Assembly (NCBI GenBank): GCA_022009795.1
Contig: CP091724.1
Coordinates: 682,001 to 746,000 of the forward strand
Source: Anaerotruncus sp.
GTDB taxonomy: Bacteria; Bacillota; Clostridia; Oscillospirales; Acutalibacteraceae
DNA length: 64,000 nucleotides
Reading direction: 5' to 3'
Under the pieces are notes generated by a model, which searched no databases, was not told the DNA's origin, and saw only the letters and a list, made by a program, of their open reading frames with translations. Of the stretch, positions 20,020 to 29,924 are shown piece by piece. Both the position numbers and the translations under genes were made by a program. Numbering within the stretch: position 1 is the first letter of the stretch; each line of letters begins with the position of its first letter.

Positions 20020-20944
20020 TGTGCGCCGACTTCCGTAATCTCGAACTCATCAGTATATTTTTTTCAGAAAAAAACGATATATTCAAATTCGCCCGTATCA
20101 ACCAAATCACGCAAAAGCTTTTTTTATTCATAAGCTGCATCATGCTGCCCGCATGCATGGAAACGGCAAATGCCGCGCCGCTCAAAAAGCCGTTTTTCAT
20201 AGCTTCAATCTCTTTTAATGATGATATTTCATCGCACACAATCATTTCGGGCGAAAGCGAGCGAACGGCATTTTCTATGCCCATTGCTTTCGGGAAGCCG
20301 CAAACAACATCCGTGTTAGGCCCTACATCGGCAAAGTCACCGGATGAAGTGCAGCACGCAATTTCGTTTCGCTCGTCAATAATGCAAACCTTGCGATAAT
20401 TATTGTTGAAGCCGCCGGAAAGCAGCCTTGCAAAATCACGCAAAAAGGTGGTTTTACCGCCGCCGGGCGGCGCGGCAACGATTATACTGGGTAATTTGTT
20501 TATATAAAGCATATTCAGCACAGGTTTGGCGCAATTTTTGATTTCCTTCGCAATTCTTATGTTCAGTGAAGTGGGATTTTTAACCGAGGTTATACGACCG
20601 CCGTTTATTACGGCAGACGAGCAAACGCCCACTCTGTTTCCCCCGTTCACGGTTATAAAACCGTTTATCATATTATCGATTTCGCAGTGAACGGAATAAT
20701 TGCACAGGCGCCTGAAAATCAAATCAAATTCATCTTCATTCACCGTGTAAGCAAATTCCGAAATATGATTCATCAATTTCCCTTGCTCGGTTATAAAGCA
20801 CACCCGATTGCCAAATACTATAACCAAAGGCAGATTTTTCCTTATCCTCAGCTCCGTTATACTATTAAGCACTTCTGCGGGAAGCTGAGCCAATGAAGCG
20901 TTTACACCGTCCGACAGGCACGGGATAATCGAATTTAATGCCAA
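20016..20944 (-). CDS. spoIIIAA: Stage III sporulation protein AA (ATPase), frameshifted at the end
   Basis: Secretion-type ATPase that powers the SpoIIIA-SpoIIQ channel. Walker A is APPGGGKTTFLRDFARLLSG, the Walker B region contains RSLSPEMIVCDEISS, and AAFAVSMHAGSMMQLMNKK lies near the C-terminus. The apparent start is TTG at 20944, preceded by GAGGTGAGA. The last about 30 codons are in another frame (break near 20125 in a T7 run) and give a C-terminus of FEITEVGAQ with TGA at 20016. About 310 codons. Confidence 0.93.
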
Positions 20945-20963
20945 TCATCTCACCTCAATGAAA

Positions 20964-20993
20964 AATATATGAACAAGCTTTTTTTCAATATTA
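20964..20993 (-). promoter_or_regulatory. Candidate sigma-E promoter of spoIIIA
   Basis: Minus strand TAATATT (20993-20987) and CATATATT (20971-20964) are separated by 15 bases, close to the Bacillus sigma-E pattern (ATATT, then CATACAAT). It lies about 20 bases before the spoIIIAA start. Known spoIIIA operons use sigma-E; the match here is by eye. Confidence 0.5.
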
Positions 20994-21063
20994 CACATTA
21001 TTCGGTTGAAGATTTTTTTCGGCGTGTGTTAATATTAGAATATAAATTATTACGGAGAGCTTT

Positions 21064-24000
21064 ATGGATATTACGCAATGCAAAAAAAGCCGCTTCACAA
21101 ATTCGTTTATGAACGGTGAAACTGTAAATTATATTATTTCAATCATCTTATCGTTTTTTTGGTTTTAATTGCCTCAAAGCAGGTGCTGAAGCTTTTCGGC
21201 ATGAGTGCACAAATCGCCTGCTGGGCGGCATTTGCTATCGGCGAAATCGCGCTTTTTCTGCTCGAAAAGCTTTTTGTTTACCGCGATAATGCGCTCAACG
21301 ATAACGCAAAGCAAATTATATATTCTGTTATAAATGCCGCGCTTCACCTCGGCATATTCGGCGCTCTTTCTTCAATCGGCAAAATATTGGGACGCGAAAA
21401 ATTTCCTTGCATGGTTTTTTTCACTTTTTATCATCGTTGCCGTTATAAATTATCCCGTTTCAAGAATACTTGTGTTTGACTGCATGCAGCCCGCGCAAAA
21501 ATTCAAAAACGGCAGAGTATATAAAAAATTCTTTTCAAACAGATTCGTCATTCTTTCAATGGGCATTTCCCTTTTGCTCATGCTTTTTATTCTTGCAATA
21601 TTCAATGCTTTTCCGTTTGGCGACACCACAGTTTTAAGAATGGACTTATATCATCAATACGGACCGCTGTTTGTTGAGCTTTATGACAGAGTTACCCACT
21701 TTAAATCCTTTGCATACAGCTGGACTTCCGGCGGCGGCTCAAGCTTTTTGGGCAATTTTTTCAATTATCTTGCAAGCCCGTTCAGTGCAATTTTGTTTTT
21801 GTTTAACCGTAAAGACATGGCATATGCAATCACAACCATGATGATTGCAAAATGCATTTGCTCGGCCGGAACTTTCACTTTTTATTTAAAAAAGAGCCTG
21901 AGCAGGCACTCGCCCGCATCTGCCGTTTTCGGAGTTTTTTATGCATTCTCGGCTTATTTTCTTGCGTATTTTTGGAATATCATGTGGATCGACGGCATGA
22001 TTATTCTGCCGCTTCTTGCACTCGGAATCGAAAATCTGATAAACAAAGGCAGCGGAAAGCTTTATCTTTTCTCGCTTGTTTATATTCTTTATTCAAGCTA
22101 TTACATGGGATATATGTGCTGTATTTTCTCGGTTATATATTTCATTGCATATTGCTTTATTACAAAAAACAATTCAAAGCTATTAAACGAAAACGAGATA
22201 TTCACAAAAAAATTCTCTGCAAAAAAAGCTTCTAAATTACAGATTTGTTAACCGAGCGCTCAAATTTGCCGGTTTTTCACTCCTTGCGGGAATGATTTGC
22301 GCGGTTGTGCTGCTGCCCGTTTATTTCATTCTTAAAAAGCTGCAGTGCCACTTCGGACAATAATCCCACAACGGTTCAAACATATTTCACACTTTTTTTG
22401 ATTTTTATAGAAACACATTTTGCCGCGCTTGAAACCACAATAAGATCAAGCGGCGATGATGTTTTGCCAAATGTTTACACATCCGTTCTTACTCTTATAC
22501 TTTTACCGCTTTACTTTGCAAACGGCAAAATCAGATTTAAGGAAAAAACAGTATATGGCCTTCTTATCACGCTGTTTTTTTCATCTCGTTCAATAATAAT
22601 TACGCAAATTTCTTTTGGCATGCGCTTCATTTTCCGAATGATTTACCGTACAGATTTTCTTATATGTATTGCTTTATTTTGCTTGTTATCGCATTTAAAG
22701 CTCTTATGCACATTAAGGATATCAAAATCGGCGAGATCGTGCTCTGCGGTCTGTTTTTGGGCGGGCATAATTGCCGTTGCGAGCGAGCTTTCCACAGAAA
22801 AAATCAGCGAGACCTCAATTTATGTTACCGCAGCGTTTTTGGTTGTTTACGCAGGCACTTTGGTGCTTATCAGAAAAGGAACGCTTACAAAATTCATTGC
22901 CGGAGTGCTTGTTACAGCCATGGCATTTTGTGAAGTTGTCATCGCAGACCCCGCCGCCTTCGGTTTTAATCAACAGCAATCAAATTATGTTGCAAATTAC
23001 GACACTTATCGTGAAGCGGTTAATTATATTGAGGAAAACGATAAATCCGATTACCGCACCGAGCTTTGCAGCCTCGACACACGAATGGATGATTGCCTTT
23101 ACGGCTACAACGGCATGAGTATATTCTCATCAATGGCATACGAGGATTATTCAGGCTCGCAATACAGCCTCGGAATGTACGGCAACAGAATAAACAGCTA
23201 CACATATAACACGCAAACTCCGGTTTACAATATGATGTACAACATCAAATATTTAATCCACAGGGACGAAGAAATCACACCCTCAAACGAATTGTATGCA
23301 AAATATTATGAAACGGAAAACTCAGCCGCAACGGTTTATGAAAACAGGTATTTTTCTGCCCAAAGTATTTTGTGTTAACGAGGCGGTAAGTGCTTGGAGC
23401 ACCGCCGAGGGCAACCCGTTTGAGGTTCAATCAGATTTCTTTACTCTTGCAACAGGATATTCAAATGTTTTCATTCCCGTGAACTTTACAAACACGTCTT
23501 ACTCCGGCATGAGCGGCGAAGATGTAACGCAATCCGGCACACAATGGATTGAAAAAACAACGGATGCATCATATGCGCAAACAGATATAACAATTCAAGC
23601 GGCTGAAAGCGGCAATCTTTATCTTTATGTTACGGCAAGCAAAATAGACAATCTAAGCATTATAAACGGTGAAAGCTCGCAGACATACAGCATTGAAACA
23701 CCTTATATAATAGATTTGGGATATCATGAAAAAGGTGAGTCGCTGACCGTTTCTCTTGACTGCGCTTCAATGCCGCAGGGCGAATCCAGCTATGAAATTT
23801 ATGCATACAGCATTAATCGCAATGCTTTTAACATTAGGCTACAACAAATTAAGAAAGGGGGCAATGGAGGTTTCCGAGCACACCGACACCGTGCTTTCGG
23901 GAACGGTTACGGCAAGCGAAAACAGCATACTTTATTCGTCTGTTCCCTACGACGAAGGATGGTCGGTTTATATTGACGGAGAAAAAACGGAAACATTTAA

Positions 24001-24163
24001 AATCGGCGCAAGCCAGCTCGGCGTTATGATTAAGCCGGGCACACACAGCGTTAAATATGTTTACAGACCGAAGGGCGTTTACCTCGGCGGCGGCATCAGC
24101 GCCTGCGCGCTTATTTGCACTGCGGCAATATTCGTTGCAAAGCGACGCAAAAAAAGCAAATAA
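21064..24163 (+). CDS. YfhO-family GT-C glycosyltransferase with GtrA-like N-terminal domain, frameshifted
   Basis: Large polytopic membrane protein of about 1030 codons. Residues about 20-145 form four hydrophobic helices with GtrA-like signatures (ACWAAFAIGEIALFLLEKLF then VYRDN, and VINYPVSRILVFD). The rest is YfhO: first TM, FPFGDTTVLRMDLYHQYGPL, SYTWTSGGG-like SYSWTSGGGSSFLGNFFNYL region (seen as AYSWTSGGG), FWNIMWIDGMIILPLLALG, many further TMs and a C-terminal domain VPYDEGWSVYIDGEK before a last TM. YfhO transfers sugars from polyprenyl phosphate to wall or lipoteichoic polymers outside the membrane. Breaks near 21155, 21400, 22230, 22350, 22590-22660, 22760, 23345 and 23835. Confidence 0.85.
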
Positions 24164-24193
24164 TGACAAATTAGTAAAAAGTTAAAAATAAGG

Positions 24194-24220
24194 TTTACAA
24201 CATATTATAAATGTTGTAAA
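24194..24220. promoter_or_regulatory. Perfect 10-base inverted repeat upstream of prs
   Basis: TTTACAACAT (24194-24203) and ATGTTGTAAA (24211-24220) are exact complements around ATTATAA. It lies 80 bases before the PRPP synthetase start and 30 after the YfhO stop. It may be an operator or a factor-independent hairpin; no T-run follows it directly. A second weak hairpin ending in GGCGGTTTTTTT (about 24224-24258) could be the upstream terminator. Confidence 0.5.
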
Positions 24221-24299
24221 AATACCACCGTAAAAAAACAATTGGGCGGTTTTTTTAACGATTTGCCCTTTTGTTTCAACAGAAATAAGGAGAAATAAA

Positions 24300-25475
24300 A
24301 TGGCAAGATTAACAGCACAAAATGTAGAAACAATTCCTTACGGCCCTCTCGGCATCATTGCAATGCCCGGCTGTGAAGCTTTCGCAGACAAGGTTGATAA
24401 ATATCTTGTTCAGTGGAGAAAGAATCAGGCGCTTGAGCACCAGGGCTCCATTGCTTTCTACGGCTATCAAAGAGAAACATACAAAATAAATATTTCCAAT
24501 CCCCGCTTCGGCAGCGGCGAAAGCAAGGCTGTGATCAACGAAACCGTAAGAGGATACGACCTCTACATCGTTACCGATTGCTTTAATTACAGCGTAACCT
24601 ACAAAATGTATGGCATGACTGTTCCGAAATCTCCCGACGATCATTATGCGGATCTTAAAAGAGTTATTTCCGCCGCATCATCAAAGGCGAAAAGAATTTC
24701 CGTTATTATGCCCATGCTTTATGAAGGCAGGCAGCATAAAAGATCAAGCCGCGAATCTCTCGACTGCGCAATGGCTTTGCAGGAGCTTGTAAACCTCGGT
24801 GTTGAAAATATCATCACCTTCGATGCGCACGATCAAAGAGTTCAAAACGCAATTCCGCACAAATCGTTTGAGAATGTTATGCCCACATACCAAATGATTA
24901 AAGCCATCGTAAACCACATTGATGATCTTAAGGTTGATAAAGATCACCTTATGGTTATTTCTCCCGACGAAGGCGCAATGCAAAGATGCATTTATTTTGC
25001 GACTCAGCTCGGCGTTAATCTTGGCATGTTCTATAAAAGAAGAGATTTCACAAAGGTTGTTGACGGCAGAAACCCGATAGTTGAGCATCAGTATTTGGGT
25101 GAGCCGATCAACGGCAAGGATATTATTATTGTTGACGATATGATTTCCTCCGGCGAATCAATGCTTGAGGTTGCAAAAAAGCTTAAAGGACTCGGCGCAA
25201 ACAGAATTTTTGTTTGCACCACATTCGGTCTTTTCGCAAGCGGACTTGATGTGTTTGACGAGGCATATAAAGAAGGTGTGTTTGAAAAGGTTTTCACCAC
25301 AAACGGCGTTTACCAAACTCCCGAATTGCTTTCAAGAGAGTGGTATCAATCCGTTGACCTTTCCAAATATGTTGCATACTTCCTCGACACACTTAATCAT
25401 GATATGTCTGTTTCCTCACTGCTTGATTCCTCGGATAAAATCGACTCGATTTTAAGAAGAAAAGGACTGAAATAA
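24300..25475 (+). CDS. prs: Ribose-phosphate pyrophosphokinase, long form
   Basis: Makes PRPP from ribose-5-phosphate and ATP. The frame is intact, 391 aa, about 75 residues longer than the usual 315-aa enzyme. The PRPP loop is KDIIIVDDMISSGESMLEVA; other family regions are MPMLYEGRQHKRSSRESLDC, FDAHDQRVQNAIP and VISPDEGAMQRC. The N-terminus is divergent and the C-terminus carries a helical extension (SSLLDSSDKIDSILRRK). AAGGAGAAATAAA precedes ATG. A long-form clade like this occurs in Clostridia; whether it is the housekeeping Prs or a paralogue cannot be told here. Confidence 0.88.
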   Translation: MARLTAQNVETIPYGPLGIIAMPGCEAFADKVDKYLVQWRKNQALEHQGSIAFYGYQRETYKINISNPRFGSGESKAVINETVRGYDLYIVTDCFNYSVTYKMYGMTVPKSPDDHYADLKRVISAASSKAKRISVIMPMLYEGRQHKRSSRESLDCAMALQELVNLGVENIITFDAHDQRVQNAIPHKSFENVMPTYQMIKAIVNHIDDLKVDKDHLMVISPDEGAMQRCIYFATQLGVNLGMFYKRRDFTKVVDGRNPIVEHQYLGEPINGKDIIIVDDMISSGESMLEVAKKLKGLGANRIFVCTTFGLFASGLDVFDEAYKEGVFEKVFTTNGVYQTPELLSREWYQSVDLSKYVAYFLDTLNHDMSVSSLLDSSDKIDSILRRKGLK

Positions 25476-25478
25476 TTT

Positions 25479-26057
25479 ATGAGCGATTCTAAAGAAACTA
25501 AAGATTTAACCGAAACCGCCGAAGAAACCGCGGCTCCCGCAAAGGCAAAAAAGCCGAAGCATATATTCACAACAAAGCAGCTGATAATTTCAATAGTTAT
25601 TGCCGTTTTAGCTGCATTTGTGGTTATCGGCACAATCACCTGCGTGGTAAATCATGTTAATCCCTGTTTCATACATAGCCGGCGAGGCAAACAAGGGCAA
25701 GCTTGTGGGCAAATGGCAAAGTGAGTCCGCCCCTGGTCTTTTCGGCATATGAATTTTTTTGAGGACGGCACTTATTCATCATATATTTCAACCTATTCGT
25801 TTGACGGCGAATACAGCGTTAAGGGCGATAAACTGATTTTAAAAAACACAAAAACAAATCAGGAAGCCACTTATAAATTTTCCGTTTCAAGCAGCACGCT
25901 TTCGCTTACTCTCATAAACACTAACGGCTCGGATTTTGATGATAAAGATGCAAGTAAATACGATAAGGTTGATTCTTTAAATCAAAAATCAATTTCGCAG
26001 ATGCTTGAAGCATACAAAGAAAAAGCATCAGAAACCACGACCTCAAAAGCAAAATAA
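25479..26057 (+). CDS. Small membrane-anchored protein with C-terminal beta domain, frameshifted
   Basis: Unrecognised. A Thr/Glu/Ala-rich cytosolic N-terminus is followed by a single membrane helix (QLIISIVIAVLAAFVVIGTI), then an exported domain with GKLVGKWQSESAPGL, FFEDGTYSSYISTYSFDGEY and GDKLILKNTKTNQEATYKF. The GKW-then-FxxDGTY-then-GxY pattern resembles lipocalin-like DUF5640-type domains. It begins four bases after the prs stop without a clear ribosome site, so coupling to prs is likely. Breaks lie near 25665 and 25745. About 193 codons. Confidence 0.65.
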
Positions 26058-26063
26058 AATCAA

Positions 26064-26095
26064 AACCCAAAGCATTATATGCTTTGGGTTTTTTT
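26064..26095 (+). terminator. Terminator after the prs operon
   Basis: AACCCAAAGCAT and ATGCTTTGGGTT form a perfect 12-base stem followed by T7. Confidence 0.9.
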
Positions 26096-26160
26096 ATGCC
26101 CGGTCTCATTCAAAAAATGCTGTACTCAGCGGGCAAGCATATAAATTTAATCGCGCATAT

Positions 26161-26194
26161 CCCCTGCCGTAATTAAAATACGGCGGGATTTTTT
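26161..26194 (+). terminator. Second hairpin-T-run before sigG
   Basis: CCC(T)GCCGTA pairs with TACGGCGGG across ATTAAAA and is followed by ATTTTTT. It lies about 100 bases downstream of the previous terminator, enclosing a 66-base interval with a possible 26-codon ORF from 26097 (MPGLIQKMLYSAGK...). Confidence 0.65.
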
Positions 26195-26260
26195 ATTATA
26201 ATCCGCGCCGATTGCGGCAATAATAATTGTATACATAAACGATTGAACGGTGGTTGATGT

Positions 26261-27030
26261 ATGCAATACGGCAAGGTGGAAATCTGCGGAATAAAACACA
26301 AGCGAAATCAAGGTGCTTAAAGAAAGTGAAAAAAACGAATTGCTGAAAAAAGCGCGTGCGGGCGATGCAAAAAGCGCGCGAGGAACTGATTAAAGGCAAT
26401 CTGCGGCTTGTGCTTTCCGTTGTGCAGCGTTTTCAAAATCGCGGCGAGAGTATGGACGATTTATTTCAGGTCGGCGTTATAGGGCTTATCAAGGCAATTG
26501 ATAATTTTAATCTTGATCTTGATGTGCGTTTTTCAACATATGCCGTGCCGATGTGCATAGGCGAAATCAGGCGCTATCTCAGAGATGATAATCCCGTAAG
26601 AGTCAGTCGCTCAATGCGCGACACGGCTTACAAAGCAATGCAGGTTAAAGAACAGCTGATAAACGCAAACGGCAAGGAACCCACCATTGAAGAAATTGCC
26701 GAAAAGCTTGAGATGAAAAAAAGCGATGTGGTGTTGGCGCTTGAAGCGATTGTTGACCCCGTTTCACTTTACGAGCCTGTATATAACGACGGCGGCGACA
26801 CAATTTACATTATGGATCAAGTCGGCGACAACTCCACCGATAAAGATTGGGTGGATGAGATATCAATCAAGGACGAATTGAAAAATCTTGACCCGCGAGA
26901 GCGCACGATAATGTATTTGCGTTTTATGCGGGGAAAACGCAAATGGAGGTTGCAAAAGAGGTAGGCATATCACAGGCACAGGTTAGCCGACTTGAAAAAA
27001 ATGCATTAAAAACGAATTAAAGGCGAATAA
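26261..27030 (+). CDS. sigG: Sporulation sigma factor SigG, frameshifted
   Basis: Late forespore-specific RNA polymerase sigma factor. Near-signature N-terminus YGKVEICGINTSEIKVL, then region 2 (LRLVLSVVQRFQNRGESMDD, LFQVGVIGLIKAIDNF, RFSTYAVPMCIGEIRRYLRD), region 3 (NPVRVSRSMRDTAYKAMQVK, EPTIEEIAEKLEMKKSDVVL) and region 4 (LDPRERTIMYLRFMRGK, then MEVAKEVGISQAQVSRLEKN). Breaks lie near 26365, 26940 and 26995-27012; repaired, it ends LKRIKGE. Start ATG at 26261 matches the family start. About 257 codons. SigF is closely related, but the CGINTS start favours SigG. Confidence 0.92.
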
Positions 27031-27076
27031 AAAAACGAGAAGCGTTGAACATAGTTCTCTGCTTCTCGTTTTTTTA
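27031..27076. terminator. Bidirectional terminator between sigG and uvrA
   Basis: AAAAACGAGAAGC and GCTTCTCGTTTTT form a long stem with T-runs on both strands between converging genes. Confidence 0.85.
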
Positions 27077-29909
27077 TTTATACATCCAAAAAGCGGCTTT
27101 AAATACTTTGCCGTATAGGATTTTTTGGATTTGCAAATTTCCTCGGGAGTGCCCTTGGCAATAACGGTTCCGCCGCCCTTGCCGCCTTCGGGGCCGAGAT
27201 CAATGATATGATCCGCGGTTTTGATAACATCTAAATTATGCTCAATCACAAGCACTGTGTTGCCGCCGTCCACAAGTGCATTAAGCACATTAACAAGCTT
27301 ATGGACATCCGCCGTGTGAAGACCGGTTGTAGGCTCATCAAGGATATAAATGGTTTTGCCCGTGGAGCGCTTCATGAGTTCGGTTGCAAGCTTTACTCTT
27401 TGCGCCTCACCGCCCGAAAGCGTTGTCGCAGGCTGACCGATTTTTGATATATCCGAGGCCGACATCGGAAATCGTTTTCAGCTTTCTGTAAATCTTGGGC
27501 TGCTGCTTGAAAAATTCCATGCCTTCATCAACCGTCATTTCCAGCACTTCATAAATATTTTTGCCTTTGAATTTAACCTCAAGCGTTTCGTGATTATATT
27601 TATGACCGCCGCAAACCTCACAGGGCACATAAACATCGGCAAGAAAATGCATTTCTATTTTAACGATACCATCACCCTGGCACGCCTCGCACCTACCGCC
27701 CTTAACATTAAACGAAAAGCGATTTGATTTGTAGCCCTTCATTTTCGCATCCGGAGTGGCAGCAAAAAGATCGCGAATATCATTGAAAACACCCGTGTAG
27801 GTTGCAGGGTTTGAGCGCGGTGTTCTGCCTATCGGCGATTGGTCTATATTTATAACCTTATCGAGGAATTCAATGCCCTTTATCTTTTCAAATTTGCCGG
27901 GGCGCTTTCTTGCATTATTAAGCTCATTTGCCAGATATTTATATATAATTTCGTTTACAAGACTGGATTTTTCCGGAGCCTGAAACACCAGTTACCGCCA
28001 CAAATTCGCCGAGCGGAATTTCAACATCTATCTTTTTTAAGATTATTCTCCGCAGCTCCGTAAACAATAAGCTTGTGCCCGTTTCCGCCGCGCCTTTTTT
28101 CCGGAACGGGGATTTTTCTTTTGCCGGAAAGATATTGACCCGTTAACGATTTTTCACAGGCAATAATATCTTCCACCGTGCCGCTTGCGATAAGCTCGCC
28201 GCCGTGAACGCCGGCACCCGGTCCTATATCAACAATATAATCGGCGGCACGCATTGTGTCCTCATCATGCTCAACAACTATCAATGTGTTACCAAGGTCT
28301 CGCAAATGGCGCAATGTGCCTAGCAGCTTATCATTGTCTCTTTGGTGCAAACCTATTGACGGCTCATCAAGGATATAAAGCACGCCCATAAGGGACGAGC
28401 CGATTTGCGTTGCAAGACGTATTCTTTGAGCCTCACCGCCGGAAAGCGTTGCCGCTTCACGCGCAAGAGAAAGATAATCAAGGCCCACGGAATTAAGAAA
28501 TGTGAGTCTTTCCTTGATTTCTCGAACAATCAAATTGCCGATAAGCTGTTCTTTTTCCGTAAGCTTTAAATTCGTGATGAAATCAAGCTCCTCGGATATG
28601 GACATCTTGCAAAATTCATAAATGTTTTTTTCGCCGACGGTCACGGCAAGGCTCATTTTTGAAAGCCTTGCGCCCTTACATTCCGGGCAGCGTGAAGCAA
28701 CCATAACTGTTTCGATTTCCGCTCTCGCCCACTCGGAACCCGATTCATTATATCGCCTTTTAAGATTATTGATAACGCCCTCAAAATCATTTGAATAAGT
28801 GCCGGAGCCGTAAGCCGTTACCCTTTTCATTTTAATTTTTTTGCCGTTTGTGCCGTAAAGAATAGCTCTTACGCCTTCCTTTGGCAGCATTTCAACAGGC
28901 ATATCAAGCGAAAAATCATATTCATTGGCAAGCGCATCAAAATACATTCTGGCAATGGAAGAGCCGTCTGCCACATTCCAGCCGCTCGCCTTAATTGCGC
29001 CCTGGTTTATCGAAAGCTTTTTATTGGGAATAACGAGATTTTCATCTATCTCCATAAAAGTGCCGAGACCCGAACAGCATTTGCACGCGCCGTAAGGATT
29101 GTTAAACGAAAACATACGCGGGCTCATTTCCTCGATTGAAACGCCGTGCTCCGGGCAGGCATAATCAAGAGAAAACAGTTCGTCATCACCGTCAGGAATA
29201 TTGCATATCACAGTGCCCTTGGAAAGGTGTGTGGCAGTTTCAATACTGTCCGTCAAACGGCTGCGGATACTGTCGTTCACAACAAGCCTGTCCACAACAA
29301 TTTCTATATTATGTTTTTTATTTTTATCAAGCTTAATGGTTTCAAAAAGGTCGTAAATGCTGCCGTCTATTCGCACGCGTGCATAGCCGGATTTGCGTGC
29401 GTCCTCAAGTTCTTTTGTGTATTCACCCTTTCTTGCGCGCACGATCGGAGCCATAATTTGTATTTTTTTGTGCCCTCGTCATAAGTAAGAATTTTATCAA
29501 CGATTTGGTCAACCGTTTGCTGCGAGATTTCTCTGCCGCAAACCGGGCAGTGCGGAATACCGATTCTGGCATAAAGAAGTCTTAAATAATCGTATATTTC
29601 CGTCACAGTGCCGACGGTGGAACGCGGGTTTTTAGAAGTGGTTTTTTGGTCTATCGAAATAGCGGGGCTGAGGCCCTCGATATAATCAACATCCGGCTTT
29701 TCCATTTGGCCGAGAAATTGGCGCGCATATGAAGATAGGCTTTCAACATAACGCCTTTGCCCCTCGGCGTAAATCGTGTCAAAAGCAAGACTTGATTTTC
29801 CGGAGCCTGAAAGGCCGGTGAAAACCACTAAGCTGTCGCGCGGAATTTCAACATCGATATTCTTTAAATTGTGCTCCCTTGCCCCTTTAACAATAATGTT
29901 TTTATTCAT
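27074..29909 (-). CDS. uvrA: Excinuclease ABC subunit A, frameshifted
   Basis: Damage-recognition ATPase of nucleotide excision repair. The N-terminus has KGAREHNLKNIDVEIPRDSL and Walker A GLSGSGKSSLAFDTIYAEGQ. The first zinc module is CPVCG. ABC signatures are LSLAREAATLSGGEAQRIRL and QPATTLSGGEAQRVKLATEL, with LDEPSIGLHQRD and LDEPTTGLHTADVHK as Walker B regions. The second zinc finger is GGRCEACQGDGIVKIEMHFL and CEVCGGHKYN. Breaks lie near 29460, 28040, 27975 and 27440; a shift near 27100 would give a stop at 27074 instead of reading through the terminator. About 945 codons. Confidence 0.96.
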
Positions 29910-29924
29910 ATATTCACCTGCTGA

